A DNA stretch of 64,000 bases from Bosea sp. RAC05. Its GTDB lineage: Bacteria; Pseudomonadota; Alphaproteobacteria; Rhizobiales; Beijerinckiaceae. The stretch is from assembly GCF_001713455.1 (NCBI RefSeq), contig NZ_CP016464.1, positions 3,458,001-3,522,000 of the forward strand, written 5' to 3'. The position numbers were made by a program, and so were the translations under genes. Below are positions 9,405-18,899 of this stretch, piece by piece. The notes beneath the pieces are model-generated. The model saw nothing but the letters and a program-made list of their open reading frames with translations, made no database searches and had not been told where the DNA came from. Position 1 is the stretch's first letter, and each line of letters begins with the position of its first letter.

Positions 9405-9674
9405 TCAATGCAAGGTCAGCACGCCATTGACGTTGACGATCTCGGCGGGGCGGATCAGCCGCGAATGAGCGACCGTCACCGAATGCAGCGGTCCCTCCAG
9501 TTCGCGCGCCCAGAAATCGAGAAAGTCGTGCAGAACCGGAAAGCGCGGCGCGAGATCGTAGTTCTGCCAGATATAACTCTGCAGCACATGGCGGTGATCG
9601 GGCATGTGGTACAGGATCGTCGCCGTCGTCAGACCATATCCCGCCAATTGGCGCATGAAGTCCGTCGTGATCAT
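9405..9674 (-). CDS. Usg family protein
   Basis: 89-aa protein matching the Usg family, named for the gene upstream of trp genes in Caulobacter; function unknown. Characteristic blocks are GYGLTTATILYHMPDH, LQSYIWQNYDLAPRFP, LDFWARELEG and a C-terminal VAHSRLIRPAEI. No signal peptide or membrane segment is visible. Here it has no trp neighbour. It lies between exoD and a divergent BcsS-like gene. A GAGGGGAGAGG ribosome site precedes the ATG on the minus strand. Confidence 0.8.
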   Translation of the reverse strand: MITTDFMRQLAGYGLTTATILYHMPDHRHVLQSYIWQNYDLAPRFPVLHDFLDFWARELEGPLHSVTVAHSRLIRPAEIVNVNGVLTLH

Positions 9675-9767
9675 CTGCCTCTCCCCTCGTCGGTGAACGG
9701 TGAAAGCTGAGCCGGATCCGATCCCGAGGCTGCGCGCGCTTGGTTAATAAAGACTTGCAAGTCCAGG

Positions 9768-10589
9768 TTGCAGCTGCTGCAATCATCGCGGCGGCGCCCG
9801 TCGGGGCGCGCCCGACCGGGATGTGCGTGCGTGGCGTATGGAGGGTCGATCGCGGGGAGCGCGATGCTGGCCGCCGTCCTGACGGCGGCTCCGGCCGGAA
9901 GCGCTTTCGCCCAGGAGGCCGAGACCGAAGCGGAGGCCGAGGAGCGCGCTGCCCTCGCCACCGTCCTGTTCGGCTCGCTCGAGGCCGGCCCGGCCAAGAC
10001 CTTCGTCTCGCTCGGCCTGAAGACCGCGCTGACCGGCGCCCTCGCCGGCAGCGGCGTGCGCGCGCTGCTCAAGGTCGGCGGCGCCCAGGAGCAGGCGCGG
10101 CGCGAGCGCCCGCACGGCCTTGCCTACAAGACCGAGTCGCAGGCGCTGATCGGCTATGAATGGCGCATCGGGGACGCGTTCCTGTCGCTCTACGCCGGCT
10201 CGGACCATGAGGGCGAGTACCGCGAATGGCGCAACGGCATCCTCTACCGCAACCGCTACGGCGCCAGACTCCAGGGCGACCTCTGGATGACGCCGATGCC
10301 GGGCATGATGCTGCACGCCAGCGCCTATGCCTCGACGCTCGACCACAGGCGCTGGGGCCGCGCCGCGCCCGGCTGGCTGTTGCCGAGGGGCTGGCTGTCG
10401 CAGGATGTCTATGCCGGGCCGGAGGTCGAGGCCTACCGCGCCGGCGACTACACCAAGCTCAGGCTCGGCCTGCACCTGACGGGCTTGCGCCTCTTCGGCG
10501 TCGTCTGGCGCCTCTCGGGTGGCTGGCAACGCACGAGCGACCGCCCGTCCGAAGCCTATGCCACGCTCGGCGTCCACTGGCTGCGCTGA
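9768..10589 (+). CDS. cellulose biosynthesis protein BcsS-like outer-membrane protein
   Basis: Predicted exported beta-rich protein resembling BcsS (PF17036), with alternating aromatic and glycine strands such as ALIGYEWRIGD, AGSDHEGEYREWRNG and LGVHWLR at the C-terminus. A hydrophobic stretch ending GSAFAQ suggests signal peptidase cleavage. The start is uncertain: TTG 9768 gives 273 aa with an arginine-rich N-region, while GTG 9831 or ATG 9864 would give shorter precursors. The shadowing frames are discarded. No bcsABC genes are in the window, so a role in cellulose export is only by family. Confidence 0.65.
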   Translation: MQLLQSSRRRPSGRARPGCACVAYGGSIAGSAMLAAVLTAAPAGSAFAQEAETEAEAEERAALATVLFGSLEAGPAKTFVSLGLKTALTGALAGSGVRALLKVGGAQEQARRERPHGLAYKTESQALIGYEWRIGDAFLSLYAGSDHEGEYREWRNGILYRNRYGARLQGDLWMTPMPGMMLHASAYASTLDHRRWGRAAPGWLLPRGWLSQDVYAGPEVEAYRAGDYTKLRLGLHLTGLRLFGVVWRLSGGWQRTSDRPSEAYATLGVHWLR

Positions 10590-10611
10590 GGCACGCCCCG
10601 CCTCGCGGCCG

Positions 10612-11346
10612 TCAGCCCTTCGTCCGCAACGTCGAGCGCCCGCCATCCACCCCGACGATCTGGCCGGTGATCCAGGACGCCTCGTCGCTCACGAGCAGGG
10701 CGGCGAGCGGCGCGATATCCTCCGGCTCGCCGAGCCGCTGCAGCGGGTGCAGATCCGCGATCGCCTTCGCCATCGCCTCGTTGCCGGTGAGCGCGGCGGC
10801 GAGCGGGGTGCGCGTCAGCGACGGCGCGATGCAGTTCACCCGGATGCGCGGCGCCAGCTCGGCCGCGAGCGCCAGCGTCAGCCCCTCGATGGCGCCCTTC
10901 GCCATCGCGACCGAGGCATGCGCCGCGAAGCCCTGGGCGACCGCCACCGTCGAGAACAGCACGATCCCGGCCGTCCCCTGCGCCTGCTTGAGATGCGGCA
11001 GGGCGGCTTGAATCGCTTTCACAGCGCCAAGCGCGTTGACGCTGAAATCCTTGAGGAAATCGGCCTCTGTCAGGCGCGCGACCGGCTTCAGGTTGATGGT
11101 GCCGACGGCATAGACCAACCCCTTCAGCGCGCCGCCGCCCGAAGCCTCCTGCGTCGCCCGGGCAAAGGTCTCGGTCTCGCCGACATCGCCGGCCGTGAAA
11201 CCGCAGCCGAGTTCGCCGGCCAGAGCCTCGAGCCGGGCGGCGTCGCGACCGACCAGATGCACGCCGAGCCCCTTGGCCCGGACGGCGCGCGCCACGGCGG
11301 AGCCGATGCCGCCGCTGCCGCCATAGATCAGGATCGTGTCGCTCAT
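10612..11346 (-). CDS. short-chain dehydrogenase/reductase (SDR)
   Basis: 244-aa classical SDR oxidoreductase. The nucleotide-binding motif GGSGGIG is at residues 9-15 and NALGAVKAI marks the structural Asn. The catalytic Ser is in [11 protein letters not shown], but the usual YxxxK is replaced by a segment reading [10 protein letters not shown], where the Lys is kept and the Tyr position is Val. The C-terminal [14 protein letters not shown] is typical. The substrate is unknown, and loss of the Tyr hints at altered or lost activity. The ATG start at 11346 directly precedes [10 protein letters not shown]. Confidence 0.85.
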   Translation of the reverse strand: MSDTILIYGGSGGIGSAVARAVRAKGLGVHLVGRDAARLEALAGELGCGFTAGDVGETETFARATQEASGGGALKGLVYAVGTINLKPVARLTEADFLKDFSVNALGAVKAIQAALPHLKQAQGTAGIVLFSTVAVAQGFAAHASVAMAKGAIEGLTLALAAELAPRIRVNCIAPSLTRTPLAAALTGNEAMAKAIADLHPLQRLGEPEDIAPLAALLVSDEASWITGQIVGVDGGRSTLRTKG

Positions 11347-11425
11347 GCCGCTGCTCCAGAAGACTCGTCGCAGCGTATACGTCCGTGCAGTCCCCTCTGG
11401 ACCAGCGCAGCCGGAACATCGCCCC

Positions 11426-11611
11426 ATGCCCAAGCCGATCCGCAAGGGAGATCTGCCCCAGAAGCCCTGTCTGGCCTGCGGCCGCCCCTTCGCCTGGCGC
11501 AAGAAATGGGCGCGGGTCTGGGACGAGGTGAAATACTGCTCCGAGCGCTGCCGGCGGGAGCGCAAGCCGCAGGCAGGATCAGAGAGCGACGGCCGGCGCG
11601 ACCTCGCTTAG
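11426..11611 (+). CDS. DUF2256 domain-containing zinc-ribbon-like protein
   Basis: 61-aa basic protein of the DUF2256 family. It has the hallmark [20 protein letters not shown] and [10 protein letters not shown] segments, giving a Cys4 arrangement (CxxC...CxxxC) likely to bind zinc. Function unknown. In many proteobacteria it lies beside cryptochrome/photolyase or SDR genes. Here it is divergent from an SDR gene with about 80 nt between starts, consistent with that association. The start ATG is followed by the typical [13 protein letters not shown]. Confidence 0.85.
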   Translation: MPKPIRKGDLPQKPCLACGRPFAWRKKWARVWDEVKYCSERCRRERKPQAGSESDGRRDLA

Positions 11612-11706
11612 GGCGAAGTCGCGTCCTCCAAACGCGGGCCCGCAAGGCAGCGGTCGAGGCTTTGGCTCCCGGCAGCGCTCCCCCGGCAGCCACAGCCTGT
11701 GCGTCC

Positions 11707-13314
11707 TCAGGCCTCCACGCGACCCATGGCCGCGAGCGCCTCGGGCGTGTCGATGTCGAGCGCGATGGCGGGGTCGTCGAGCGGCACCTCGACGATCTGC
11801 TCGCCTGCCGCGTCGAGCAGGCGGCGCGCCCCCTGGTCTCCGGTGAGCTGGGCCACCTCCGCAAACAGGGCACGCGCCAGCAGCACCGGGTTCCCGCGCT
11901 GGCCCAGCAGCGTCGGCACGACGGCCTTCGCCTCGGTCTGTTCGGCGAAGACCTGCGCGAGGCGGTCGATCACCTGCGGGGTCACGTTCGGCATGTCACC
12001 GAGCGAGACCACGACGCCCGCCGCCGCCTCCGGCAGCGCAGCGAGACCGACGCGGACCGAGCTGGCGAGCCCGCTGGCGAAATCGGGATTATGGATGAGC
12101 GTGACATCGAGCCCGGCGAGCGCCGCCGCGACCTCCTCCCGCTGATGCCCGGTGACGACGATCACAGGGCTGGCGACCGAGGCGAGCTGCGCCTCGACGG
12201 CATGGCGCAGCATCGGCTGGCCACGAACCGCCTCCAGCAGCTTATTGCGCGCGCCCATCCGGGTCGAGCGGCCCGCCGCCAGCACCAGCCCGGCGACCGG
12301 CGCGGCCTCCAGCAGGGCCGGCGCCCGCGGCTGCGGCCGCGAGACGATTTCCATCAGCAGCCCGCCGACGCCCATGCGCTGGATGTCGGCGCGCTCGACG
12401 GGAATGCCGGCCAGGCAGCGCTGCAGCACCCAGTCGAAGCCGTTTTCCTTCGGCGAGCGCGCGCAGCCCGGCGCGCCGATCACGGGCTTGCCACCGATCT
12501 CGCCGATCAGCAGCAGATTGCCGGGATCGACCGGCATGCCCAGATGCTCGATCCGCCCACCCGCCGCCAGCAGGGCCTGCGGGATGACGTCGCGCCGGTC
12601 GGTGATCGCGGACGCCCCGAACACGACGACGAGGTCGGCCGCATCGGCCTGCGCCGCGATCTCCTGCGCCAGCGGCGCCTCCTGATGCGGCACGCGGCGG
12701 TCGGCCGCGACCGTCGCCTGCGCCGGCGCGAGCCGCTCGCTCATCACCCGCAGCGTCTTGTCGACGACGGAGGGCTTCAGCCCCGGCAAAAGCGTCGAGA
12801 TCACGGCCACGCGCAGCGGCCTGTAGGGCGCGACCGCCAGCGGCCTCAGCCCCTCCAGCGCGGCCAGCGCCTGCTCGACCTGCATGGCGGGCAGGCCATA
12901 GGGAATGATCTTGACCGTGCCGACCATCTCGCCCGCGACGACCGCCTTCATGGCTGGAAGCGTCGCCACCGTGATGGCCTCGTCGATCCGGTTGAGCCCG
13001 TCGATCGCAGCCAAATCGATGGTGAGCACGCCCGCCGCCGCGGCGAAGAGGTTGACCCGGCCGGTGAAGGCAGCCTCGGTGACGATGCCGCGCCCGGCCA
13101 GTGCGGTCGCCAGCCGCGTCGCGGCCTCGTTCTCGCCGATGTCGCCGGCCTCCAGCCGCACCGCGACGAGTTCGGCGAGCCCCGCCTCGGCGAGCTGGGA
13201 GACATCGGCCGCCGTCAGCGTCGCCCCCTTCTTCACGACGAGGCCGCCGGCGCGGACCGTATGGGCGGCGATGCAGCCTTCCGCATCAGTGACGGGAACG
13301 GGGCCGAATTTCAT
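11707..13314 (-). CDS. molybdopterin-binding / MocA-like cytidylyltransferase fusion
   Basis: 535-aa two-domain protein. The N-terminal half (to about residue 320) is a MoeA/MogA-like molybdopterin-binding region with VVVFGASAITDRRDV near 228. The C-terminal part (about 340-535) is a MobA/MocA nucleotidyltransferase with LVLAAGRSTRMG and the acidic SLGDMP motif. Aerobic CO dehydrogenase-type enzymes use the cytosine-dinucleotide cofactor, so CTP:molybdopterin cytidylyltransferase activity is the likely role. It overlaps the upstream xdhC-like gene by 4 nt (ATGA), so the two are translationally coupled. It is the last gene of the cox accessory series. Confidence 0.85.
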   Translation of the reverse strand: MKFGPVPVTDAEGCIAAHTVRAGGLVVKKGATLTAADVSQLAEAGLAELVAVRLEAGDIGENEAATRLATALAGRGIVTEAAFTGRVNLFAAAAGVLTIDLAAIDGLNRIDEAITVATLPAMKAVVAGEMVGTVKIIPYGLPAMQVEQALAALEGLRPLAVAPYRPLRVAVISTLLPGLKPSVVDKTLRVMSERLAPAQATVAADRRVPHQEAPLAQEIAAQADAADLVVVFGASAITDRRDVIPQALLAAGGRIEHLGMPVDPGNLLLIGEIGGKPVIGAPGCARSPKENGFDWVLQRCLAGIPVERADIQRMGVGGLLMEIVSRPQPRAPALLEAAPVAGLVLAAGRSTRMGARNKLLEAVRGQPMLRHAVEAQLASVASPVIVVTGHQREEVAAALAGLDVTLIHNPDFASGLASSVRVGLAALPEAAAGVVVSLGDMPNVTPQVIDRLAQVFAEQTEAKAVVPTLLGQRGNPVLLARALFAEVAQLTGDQGARRLLDAAGEQIVEVPLDDPAIALDIDTPEALAAMGRVEA

Positions 13315-14003
13315 GCCGGCGCCCGGCGCGGTCCGCGCAGCGTCGAGACGATCTCGCCGAGGATCGCGAGCGCGATCTCGGCCGGCGAGACGGCGCCGAT
13401 GTCGAGCCCGATCGGCGCGTGGATGCGCTGCGTCGCGGTCTCGTCGAAACCCGCAGCCACGAGGCGCTCGATGCGGCGCCCATGAGTCTTCCGGCTGCCG
13501 AGCGCGCCGATATAGAAGCAGTCCGAGCGCAGCGCCGCCTCCAGCGCCGGATCATCGATCTTGGGATCATGCGTCAACGCGACGAAGGCCGTGTAGCCGT
13601 CGAGCCCCAGGCTCGCCAGCGCCTCATCCGGCCAGTCGGTCAGCAGCCGCACGCCGGGAAAGCGCTCCGGCGTGGCGAAGGCCGTGCGCGGATCGACGAT
13701 GACGAGGTCGAGATCGAGCAGCTTGGCCATCGGCGCCATCGCCTGCGAGATGTGGACCGCCCCGGTGACGATGACGCGCGGCGGCGGCGCCTGCACGGTC
13801 AGGAAGAACGCCTTCCCGTCCGCCGCGACCAGCGCGCTCTTGCCCATGCGCAGCTGCTTCTCCAGCGCGTCCGCAAGGGAATCGGCTGCGAGATCGGCGG
13901 CCTTGACGAGGCGCTGCGCCCCGCTCTCGACATCCGTGACCAGGATGGTGGCGCGCCGCGCCGCGCGCTCGGTGTTCAGCACCGCCAGTGTCGCAAGATC
14001 CAT
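13311..14003 (-). CDS. XdhC family protein, Rossmann-domain type
   Basis: 230-aa XdhC/CoxI-type protein. The C-terminal XdhC Rossmann region spans VIVTGAVHISQAMAPMA to LGSRKTHGRR and ends with APIGLDIGAVSPAEIALAILGE, a standard signature. XdhC proteins bind and sulfurate or deliver the molybdenum cofactor to xanthine dehydrogenase-family enzymes. The short 112-aa XdhC N-terminal-type protein is encoded separately just upstream, so the two may act as a split pair. It overlaps the cytidylyltransferase gene and is separated from a LysE gene by 4 nt. Confidence 0.88.
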   Translation of the reverse strand: MDLATLAVLNTERAARRATILVTDVESGAQRLVKAADLAADSLADALEKQLRMGKSALVAADGKAFFLTVQAPPPRVIVTGAVHISQAMAPMAKLLDLDLVIVDPRTAFATPERFPGVRLLTDWPDEALASLGLDGYTAFVALTHDPKIDDPALEAALRSDCFYIGALGSRKTHGRRIERLVAAGFDETATQRIHAPIGLDIGAVSPAEIALAILGEIVSTLRGPRRAPA

Positions 14004-14007
14004 CGCT

Positions 14008-14636
14008 TCAGCCCTTGTCCGTCGCGAGCTTCAGGCCGAGCCCGATCATCAGCGAGCCGCCGATCCAGCGGCCCAGCGCGAAGCCGGCCTTCGTCTGCTT
14101 CATCCGCCGCATGACGGCGGAAGCGCCCAGCACGGTGACGAAATCGGCCGAGGAGAAGGCGAAGTTGACGATGGTGCCGAGGATCAGGAACTGCACCCAG
14201 ACCGGCAGCGACCCCGCCGGATCGACGAATTGCGGCAGCAGCGCGATGAAGAACAGCGCCACCTTGGGGTTCAGCACCTCGACGATCAGGGAATCGATCA
14301 GGGCGCGCTTGACGGTCTTGGGCGGGACAGCCGGCGCGTCCTGCGCGGCTAGCCGCGAGCGGATCATGCCGATGCCGAGCCAGACGAGATAGAAGGCGCC
14401 GGCCATCTTCACCGCGAAATAGAGCTCCGGCACGTGCTTGAACACCGCCGAGAGGCCGAAGGCGGCGGCGAAGACATGCAGGTAGCAGCCGAGATGGATG
14501 CCGAGCATCGCCATGAAGCCGGCCTTGCGGCCATGCGAGATCGTCTGCGCCGCCGTGTAGAGCAGCGCCGGTCCGGGGAAATAGGCGACGAGGATCGTCA
14601 GCGTCGCGAAGGCCAGCAGCGTATCCCAGGAGGCCA

Positions 14637-14637
<1 letters not shown>
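14008..14637 (-). CDS. LysE family translocator
   Basis: 209-aa inner-membrane exporter of the LysE/RhtB family with about six hydrophobic segments, the typical early PGPALLYTAAQTISHG motif (here FPGPA) and the central NPKVALFFIALLPQF segment. It likely exports an amino acid or similar small solute. It is wedged between the two XdhC genes, sharing 1 nt with the upstream one and 4 nt from the downstream one, so it is transcribed with cofactor-maturation genes. Whether this has functional meaning is not visible. Confidence 0.88.
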
Positions 14638-14975
<338 letters not shown>

Positions 14976-15172
14976 GTCCGTCGGGTCCTCTTCGGGCGCG
15001 GCGACAACAGCCGGACCGCGCCCTGTCTCATCTCAGTCGCCATCGTCACCGCAGGCGCGTCAACTTAAGCATGGGCGCGCCGGCTTGCGAGCCTGCGAAG
15101 ACGCAAAAGCGGGATGGCGCCTCGACCTCGGGCGCCATGGCGGCTATCCCTCGCCCGGGGGATCGGCACGGC

Positions 15173-15829
15173 ATGGACGGCATCATCTTTCTGCACGGCA
15201 TCGCGCGCAGCGCCAGCTCTCTGGCGGTTCTCGAAAAGGCGCTTCGCGCCGATGGCTATGCGACGCTCAACCTCGACTATCCGGCCCGCAGCCGCTGCAT
15301 CGCCGAGATCGTCGAGGCCTTGCAGGCAGAGATCGCGCGCTTTGCGGAGAGCTGCTCCGGCCGGCTCCATTTCGTCACCCATTCGATGGGCGGCCTCGTC
15401 GCCCGCGCCTTCATCGCGCGCCATCGCCCGGCGCGGCTCGGCCATGTCGTGATGCTGGCGCCGCCCAACGAGGGCAGCGAGATCGCCGATCTGCTCGGCG
15501 GCAACGTGCTCTATCGCGCCTTCTTCGGCCCGGCCGGGGCGGAGCTGGTGACGAAGCGGTCGGAGGCGCTCTGCGAGGTCCTGGGCACAGTCGATTATCC
15601 GCTCGGCGTCATCGCCGGCGACCGCTCGCTCGATCCGGTGGGCTGGCTCCTGCTGCCAGGCGCCAATGACGGGCGCGTCTCGGTCGAGCGCACCCGTGTC
15701 GCCGGCATGGCCGACCACATCGTCATCCACGGCACCCATACGCTGATCATGAACAATCCCGAGGCGATCGCGCAGGTCCGGCATTTCCTGAAGCACGGGC
15801 GCTTCGAGCACCCGGTCTCCGCCGGCTAG
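15173..15829 (+). CDS. alpha/beta hydrolase (lipase/PGAP1-like)
   Basis: Serine hydrolase of about 218 aa from ATG 15173, beginning MDGIIFLHGIARSASS. The nucleophile elbow is THSMGG, an Asp lies in GANDGRVSV and the catalytic His in IHGTHT, so the triad is complete. Family members resemble small lipases and PGAP1-like esterases; the substrate is unknown. In-frame starts at 15071 and 15137 would add residues without conserved character. It interrupts the minus-strand cox accessory series and its stop overlaps the convergent CoxE-like stop by 4 nt. Confidence 0.8.
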   Translation: MDGIIFLHGIARSASSLAVLEKALRADGYATLNLDYPARSRCIAEIVEALQAEIARFAESCSGRLHFVTHSMGGLVARAFIARHRPARLGHVVMLAPPNEGSEIADLLGGNVLYRAFFGPAGAELVTKRSEALCEVLGTVDYPLGVIAGDRSLDPVGWLLLPGANDGRVSVERTRVAGMADHIVIHGTHTLIMNNPEAIAQVRHFLKHGRFEHPVSAG

Positions 15830-17028
15830 CCCGCTCGCCTGAGCCAGGCCCGCGGATCGCTCGCCCGCTCCGCCTCCGGCGACAGCGCCGCGCAGAGATC
15901 GGCCATGGCCGCGAGATTGTGGATCGGCCGGAAGGAATCGACATACGGCAGCATCGCGCGGATGCCGCTGGCGCGCGCCTCGAACCCGTCGAAGCGCAGC
16001 AGCGGGTTGAGCCAGACCAGCTGCCGGCACGAGCGGTGCAGCCGGTCCATCTCGAAGGGCAGCTCCCCGTCGAGATGGCGCTCCAGCCCGTCGGTGAAGA
16101 GCAGCACGATCGCCCCGCCCCCGAGCACCCGGCGCGACCAGACCCGGTTGAAGGCGTGCAGCGCCGTCGAGATGCGCGTGCCGCCCTCCCAGTCCGGCGC
16201 GGCCTTCCCGGCCAGCGCCAGTGCCTCGTCGGGGTCGCGGGCACGCAGCGAGCGCGTGATGTTGGTCAGCCGCGTGCCGAAGACGAAGGAATGCACGCGC
16301 CGGCGCTTCTCCGTCACCGCATGCAGGAAATGCAGGAAGATGCGCGAGTACTCCGCCATCGAACCGGAGATGTCGACGAGCGCCACGATCGGCGGATGCA
16401 CCTGCGCCCGCTCCCGGAAGGCGAGTTCGATGCTGCCGCCGCCGCCTCGCAGCGAGCGCCGGAAGGTCCGGCGCGGGTCGATCCGCGCGCCCCGCGCGGC
16501 CGCCTCGAACCGCCGCGTCGCGACGAGGTCGTCGGGCAGCCGCAGATCGGCGATCAGCTTCTTGGCACGGGCGATCTCGGCCGCGCTCATCTGGGCGAAG
16601 TCGCGCGATTTCAGCGTCTCGCGGTCGGAGACCGTCAGCCGCGCCGTCAGCTCGGTCAGCTCGACCGGTGCCTCCTCTTCCTCGCGCTTGGGCGGGGCGA
16701 AGGCCTCGGCCGCACGCAGCGCGCCGGCCTCCTCCTTCTGCGGCGCAGAGTCGGCACCGGGCGAGACCGGCGACATCTGCGCCATGATCTTCTCGATCAG
16801 GTTGCGCCGCCGCCAGAACAGCCGGAAGGCCTGGTCGTAGACGGCGCTGTCCTCGTGACGCTTCACGAAGATGGCGTGCAGCGCCCAGTAGACGTCCTCG
16901 CGCCCGCCGAGCGCCCCCTCGCTCAGGGCCTCGACCGCCTCCACCACCGCGCCGGGGCCGACGCGCAATCCGGCGATCCGCAAGGCGCGGGCGAAATAGG
17001 CGACGTTTTCCGGGAGCTTGCCGGTCAT
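15826..17028 (-). CDS. coxE: VWA domain-containing CoxE-like protein
   Basis: 400-aa CoxE family protein. The N-terminal region begins with NVAYFARALRIAGLRVGPG, followed by a charged linker and a C-terminal von Willebrand factor A domain with MIDAS motif DISGSM near residue 217, a conserved TRLTNITR segment and the TDGLERH second metal-site motif. CoxE works with the AAA+ protein CoxD in building the sulfur/copper-modified Mo centre of CO dehydrogenase-type enzymes. The MoxR gene lies two genes upstream on the same strand. Confidence 0.9.
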   Translation of the reverse strand: MTGKLPENVAYFARALRIAGLRVGPGAVVEAVEALSEGALGGREDVYWALHAIFVKRHEDSAVYDQAFRLFWRRRNLIEKIMAQMSPVSPGADSAPQKEEAGALRAAEAFAPPKREEEEAPVELTELTARLTVSDRETLKSRDFAQMSAAEIARAKKLIADLRLPDDLVATRRFEAAARGARIDPRRTFRRSLRGGGGSIELAFRERAQVHPPIVALVDISGSMAEYSRIFLHFLHAVTEKRRRVHSFVFGTRLTNITRSLRARDPDEALALAGKAAPDWEGGTRISTALHAFNRVWSRRVLGGGAIVLLFTDGLERHLDGELPFEMDRLHRSCRQLVWLNPLLRFDGFEARASGIRAMLPYVDSFRPIHNLAAMADLCAALSPEAERASDPRAWLRRAG

Positions 17029-17047
17029 GAGAGGCGTGGGGTCTCCC

Positions 17048-17425
17048 TCACGGCCCCATCTCGGTCATGAACACCTTCTGGACGATCTGCCACTTGCTAT
17101 CGACCTTCAGGAAGGAGAGCAGGTCGGTGAAATAGCGCGGCGGCATCTGGCACTTCACCTTCACCAGCGCCAGCGTCGGCCCGACGAGGTCGATCGTCAG
17201 GACATGGTCGCCGCGCACCATGCCCGCCGCCTTCGGCGAGGGCCGCTCGCGCACCGCCTTCAGCCATTCGTCGCGCGGCACGATCTTGATCGTGCCGTCC
17301 TCCAGCGCCGTGGTCAGCGCCGAGGTCGGATGGAAGGCGTGCTCCAGCTTGGCGACGTCGCCCTCGTAGAGGCCGTTGAGATAGGTCCAGGTGACGGCCT
17401 CGATGGCCCTGAGATCGTTGTACAT
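17048..17425 (-). CDS. NTF2-like / lumazine-binding-like hypothetical protein
   Basis: 125-aa protein with the NTF2-like cone fold pattern (PF12893-type): an initial MYNDLRAIEAVTWTYLNGLYEGD, a central FHPTSALTT and a C-terminal SFLKVDSKWQIVQKVFM. Such proteins are small-molecule binding or enzymatic pockets with no assigned function. The start at 17425 is preferred over a GTG/ATG ten codons upstream because the family starts here. It lies between the MoxR and CoxE-like genes on the same strand, so it is probably co-transcribed with them. Confidence 0.75.
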   Translation of the reverse strand: MYNDLRAIEAVTWTYLNGLYEGDVAKLEHAFHPTSALTTALEDGTIKIVPRDEWLKAVRERPSPKAAGMVRGDHVLTIDLVGPTLALVKVKCQMPPRYFTDLLSFLKVDSKWQIVQKVFMTEMGP

Positions 17426-17515
17426 GGTCGCTCCTCTGGCTGCCCTGTGGGACAATCTTGTCTATCCGCAGCGCCTTGCGCGGTCCTTGATGTGCCGCAG
17501 GCCGACGACAGGGCT

Positions 17516-18442
17516 TCAGCCACGGGCCTCGCTTTTCGCCTGGTCCAGCAGCTCCTTCACCTTCGAGCCCTGCATCGCCTGGATATCGTCCTGATACTTG
17601 AGCAGGGCCCCCAGCGTATCCGACACCAGGGCCGGATCGAGCGCGACCGCGTCGAGTTCGACCAGCGCGGTCGCCCAGTCCAGCGTTTCGGCGACGCCGG
17701 GCGCCTTGAACAGCTCCTCCTTGCGGATCGCCTGCACGAAGCTGACGACCTGCTTCGCCAGCTTGGCCGGCGCGTGCGGGGCGCGCGCCTTGAGGATCGC
17801 GAGCTCGCGGGCGGCGTCGGGATAGCCGACCCAGTGGTAGAGGCAGCGCCGCTTCAGCGCGTCATGGATCTCGCGCGTGCGGTTGGAGGTCAGGATCACG
17901 ATCGGTGGCTCGGCCGCCTTCACGGTCCCGAGTTCGGGAATCGTCACCTGCGAATCCGCGAGCACCTCGAGCAGGAAGGCCTCGAAGGCCTCGTCGGTTC
18001 GGTCGAGTTCGTCGATCAGCAGGATCGGCGCCCCGCCCTGCTGCGGCTCGAGCGCCTGCAGCAGCGGCCGCTTGATCAGGTAGCGCTCCGAGAAGATGTC
18101 GCCTTCCAGCCGCTCGCGGTCGCCGCTCGCGCCGCCGGCTTCGGCGAGGCGGATCGCCATCATCTGCCCGGCATAGTTCCATTCATAGACGGCCGAGGCG
18201 AGGTCGAGCCCCTCATAGCATTGCAGCCGGATCAGCTTGCGCCCGAGCGCAGCCGAGAGAACCTTGGCGATCTCGGTCTTGCCGGTGCCGGCCTCGCCCT
18301 CGAGCAGCAGCGGCCGCTTCATCCGCAGCGCCAGGAACAGCACCGTCGCCAGCGCCCGGTCGGCGACATAGCCGCCGCCCTGCAGCAGCGCGAGGGTCTC
18401 GTCGATGGAGGTCGGAAGCGAGGCAGTCCGGCGATCGTTCAT
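17516..18442 (-). CDS. coxD: MoxR family AAA+ ATPase, CoxD-like
   Basis: 308-aa MoxR-type AAA+ ATPase with Walker A GEAGTGKTE near residue 48, Walker B ILLIDELDR near 140 and sensor-1 ILTSNRTRE near 180. By position with CoxE, CoxL and CoxS it is the CoxD equivalent, a chaperone needed for maturation of the CO dehydrogenase-type active site. It shares strand and direction with the downstream NTF2-like and VWA genes. A plus-strand SnoaL-like gene separates it from the structural genes. Confidence 0.9.
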   Translation of the reverse strand: MNDRRTASLPTSIDETLALLQGGGYVADRALATVLFLALRMKRPLLLEGEAGTGKTEIAKVLSAALGRKLIRLQCYEGLDLASAVYEWNYAGQMMAIRLAEAGGASGDRERLEGDIFSERYLIKRPLLQALEPQQGGAPILLIDELDRTDEAFEAFLLEVLADSQVTIPELGTVKAAEPPIVILTSNRTREIHDALKRRCLYHWVGYPDAARELAILKARAPHAPAKLAKQVVSFVQAIRKEELFKAPGVAETLDWATALVELDAVALDPALVSDTLGALLKYQDDIQAMQGSKVKELLDQAKSEARG

Positions 18443-18538
18443 GTCAAATCCTGGCGCGCGTCTCTGTCATCACCGCGCCGTGGCGGCCGATCCATCATGG
18501 CCAGACCCTATAACCCAAACCCGACAGGGAGACGATTG

Positions 18539-18892
18539 ATGACGAACGCAGAAGCCATCACCGCCTTTGCCGACCTGCTCAAGCGCGGCGAGCACGAGGC
18601 CGCCGCCGAGCGCTTCAACGCCGCCGACATCGTCAGCCTGGAAGCCATGGACGGCCCCATGGCGCGGGTCGAGGGCCGCGCCGCCGTCAAGGCCAAGAGC
18701 GACTGGTGGTATTCCGCTCACGAAATCCATGCGGCCGAGGCCTTCGGCCCCTATCGCAACGGCGATCAGTTCGTCATGCGCTTTTCCATCGACGTGACGG
18801 TCAAGGATACCGGCGAGCGCGTCCGGATGGACGAGGCCGGTCTCTACACCGTGCGTGACGGGCTGATCGTCGAGGAGCGGTTCTTCTACTGA
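18539..18892 (+). CDS. SnoaL/NTF2-like protein
   Basis: 117-aa NTF2-superfamily protein (SnoaL-like) with [17 protein letters not shown], a [12 protein letters not shown] core and the terminal [18 protein letters not shown]. Function unknown. Preceded by GGGAG 7 nt before the ATG. It runs opposite to the cox genes and nearly abuts the coxM stop (8 nt). The same fold occurs in the unrelated 125-aa protein beyond the MoxR gene, but no sequence repeat between them is obvious. Confidence 0.82.
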   Translation: MTNAEAITAFADLLKRGEHEAAAERFNAADIVSLEAMDGPMARVEGRAAVKAKSDWWYSAHEIHAAEAFGPYRNGDQFVMRFSIDVTVKDTGERVRMDEAGLYTVRDGLIVEERFFY

Positions 18893-18899
18893 ACCGCCC

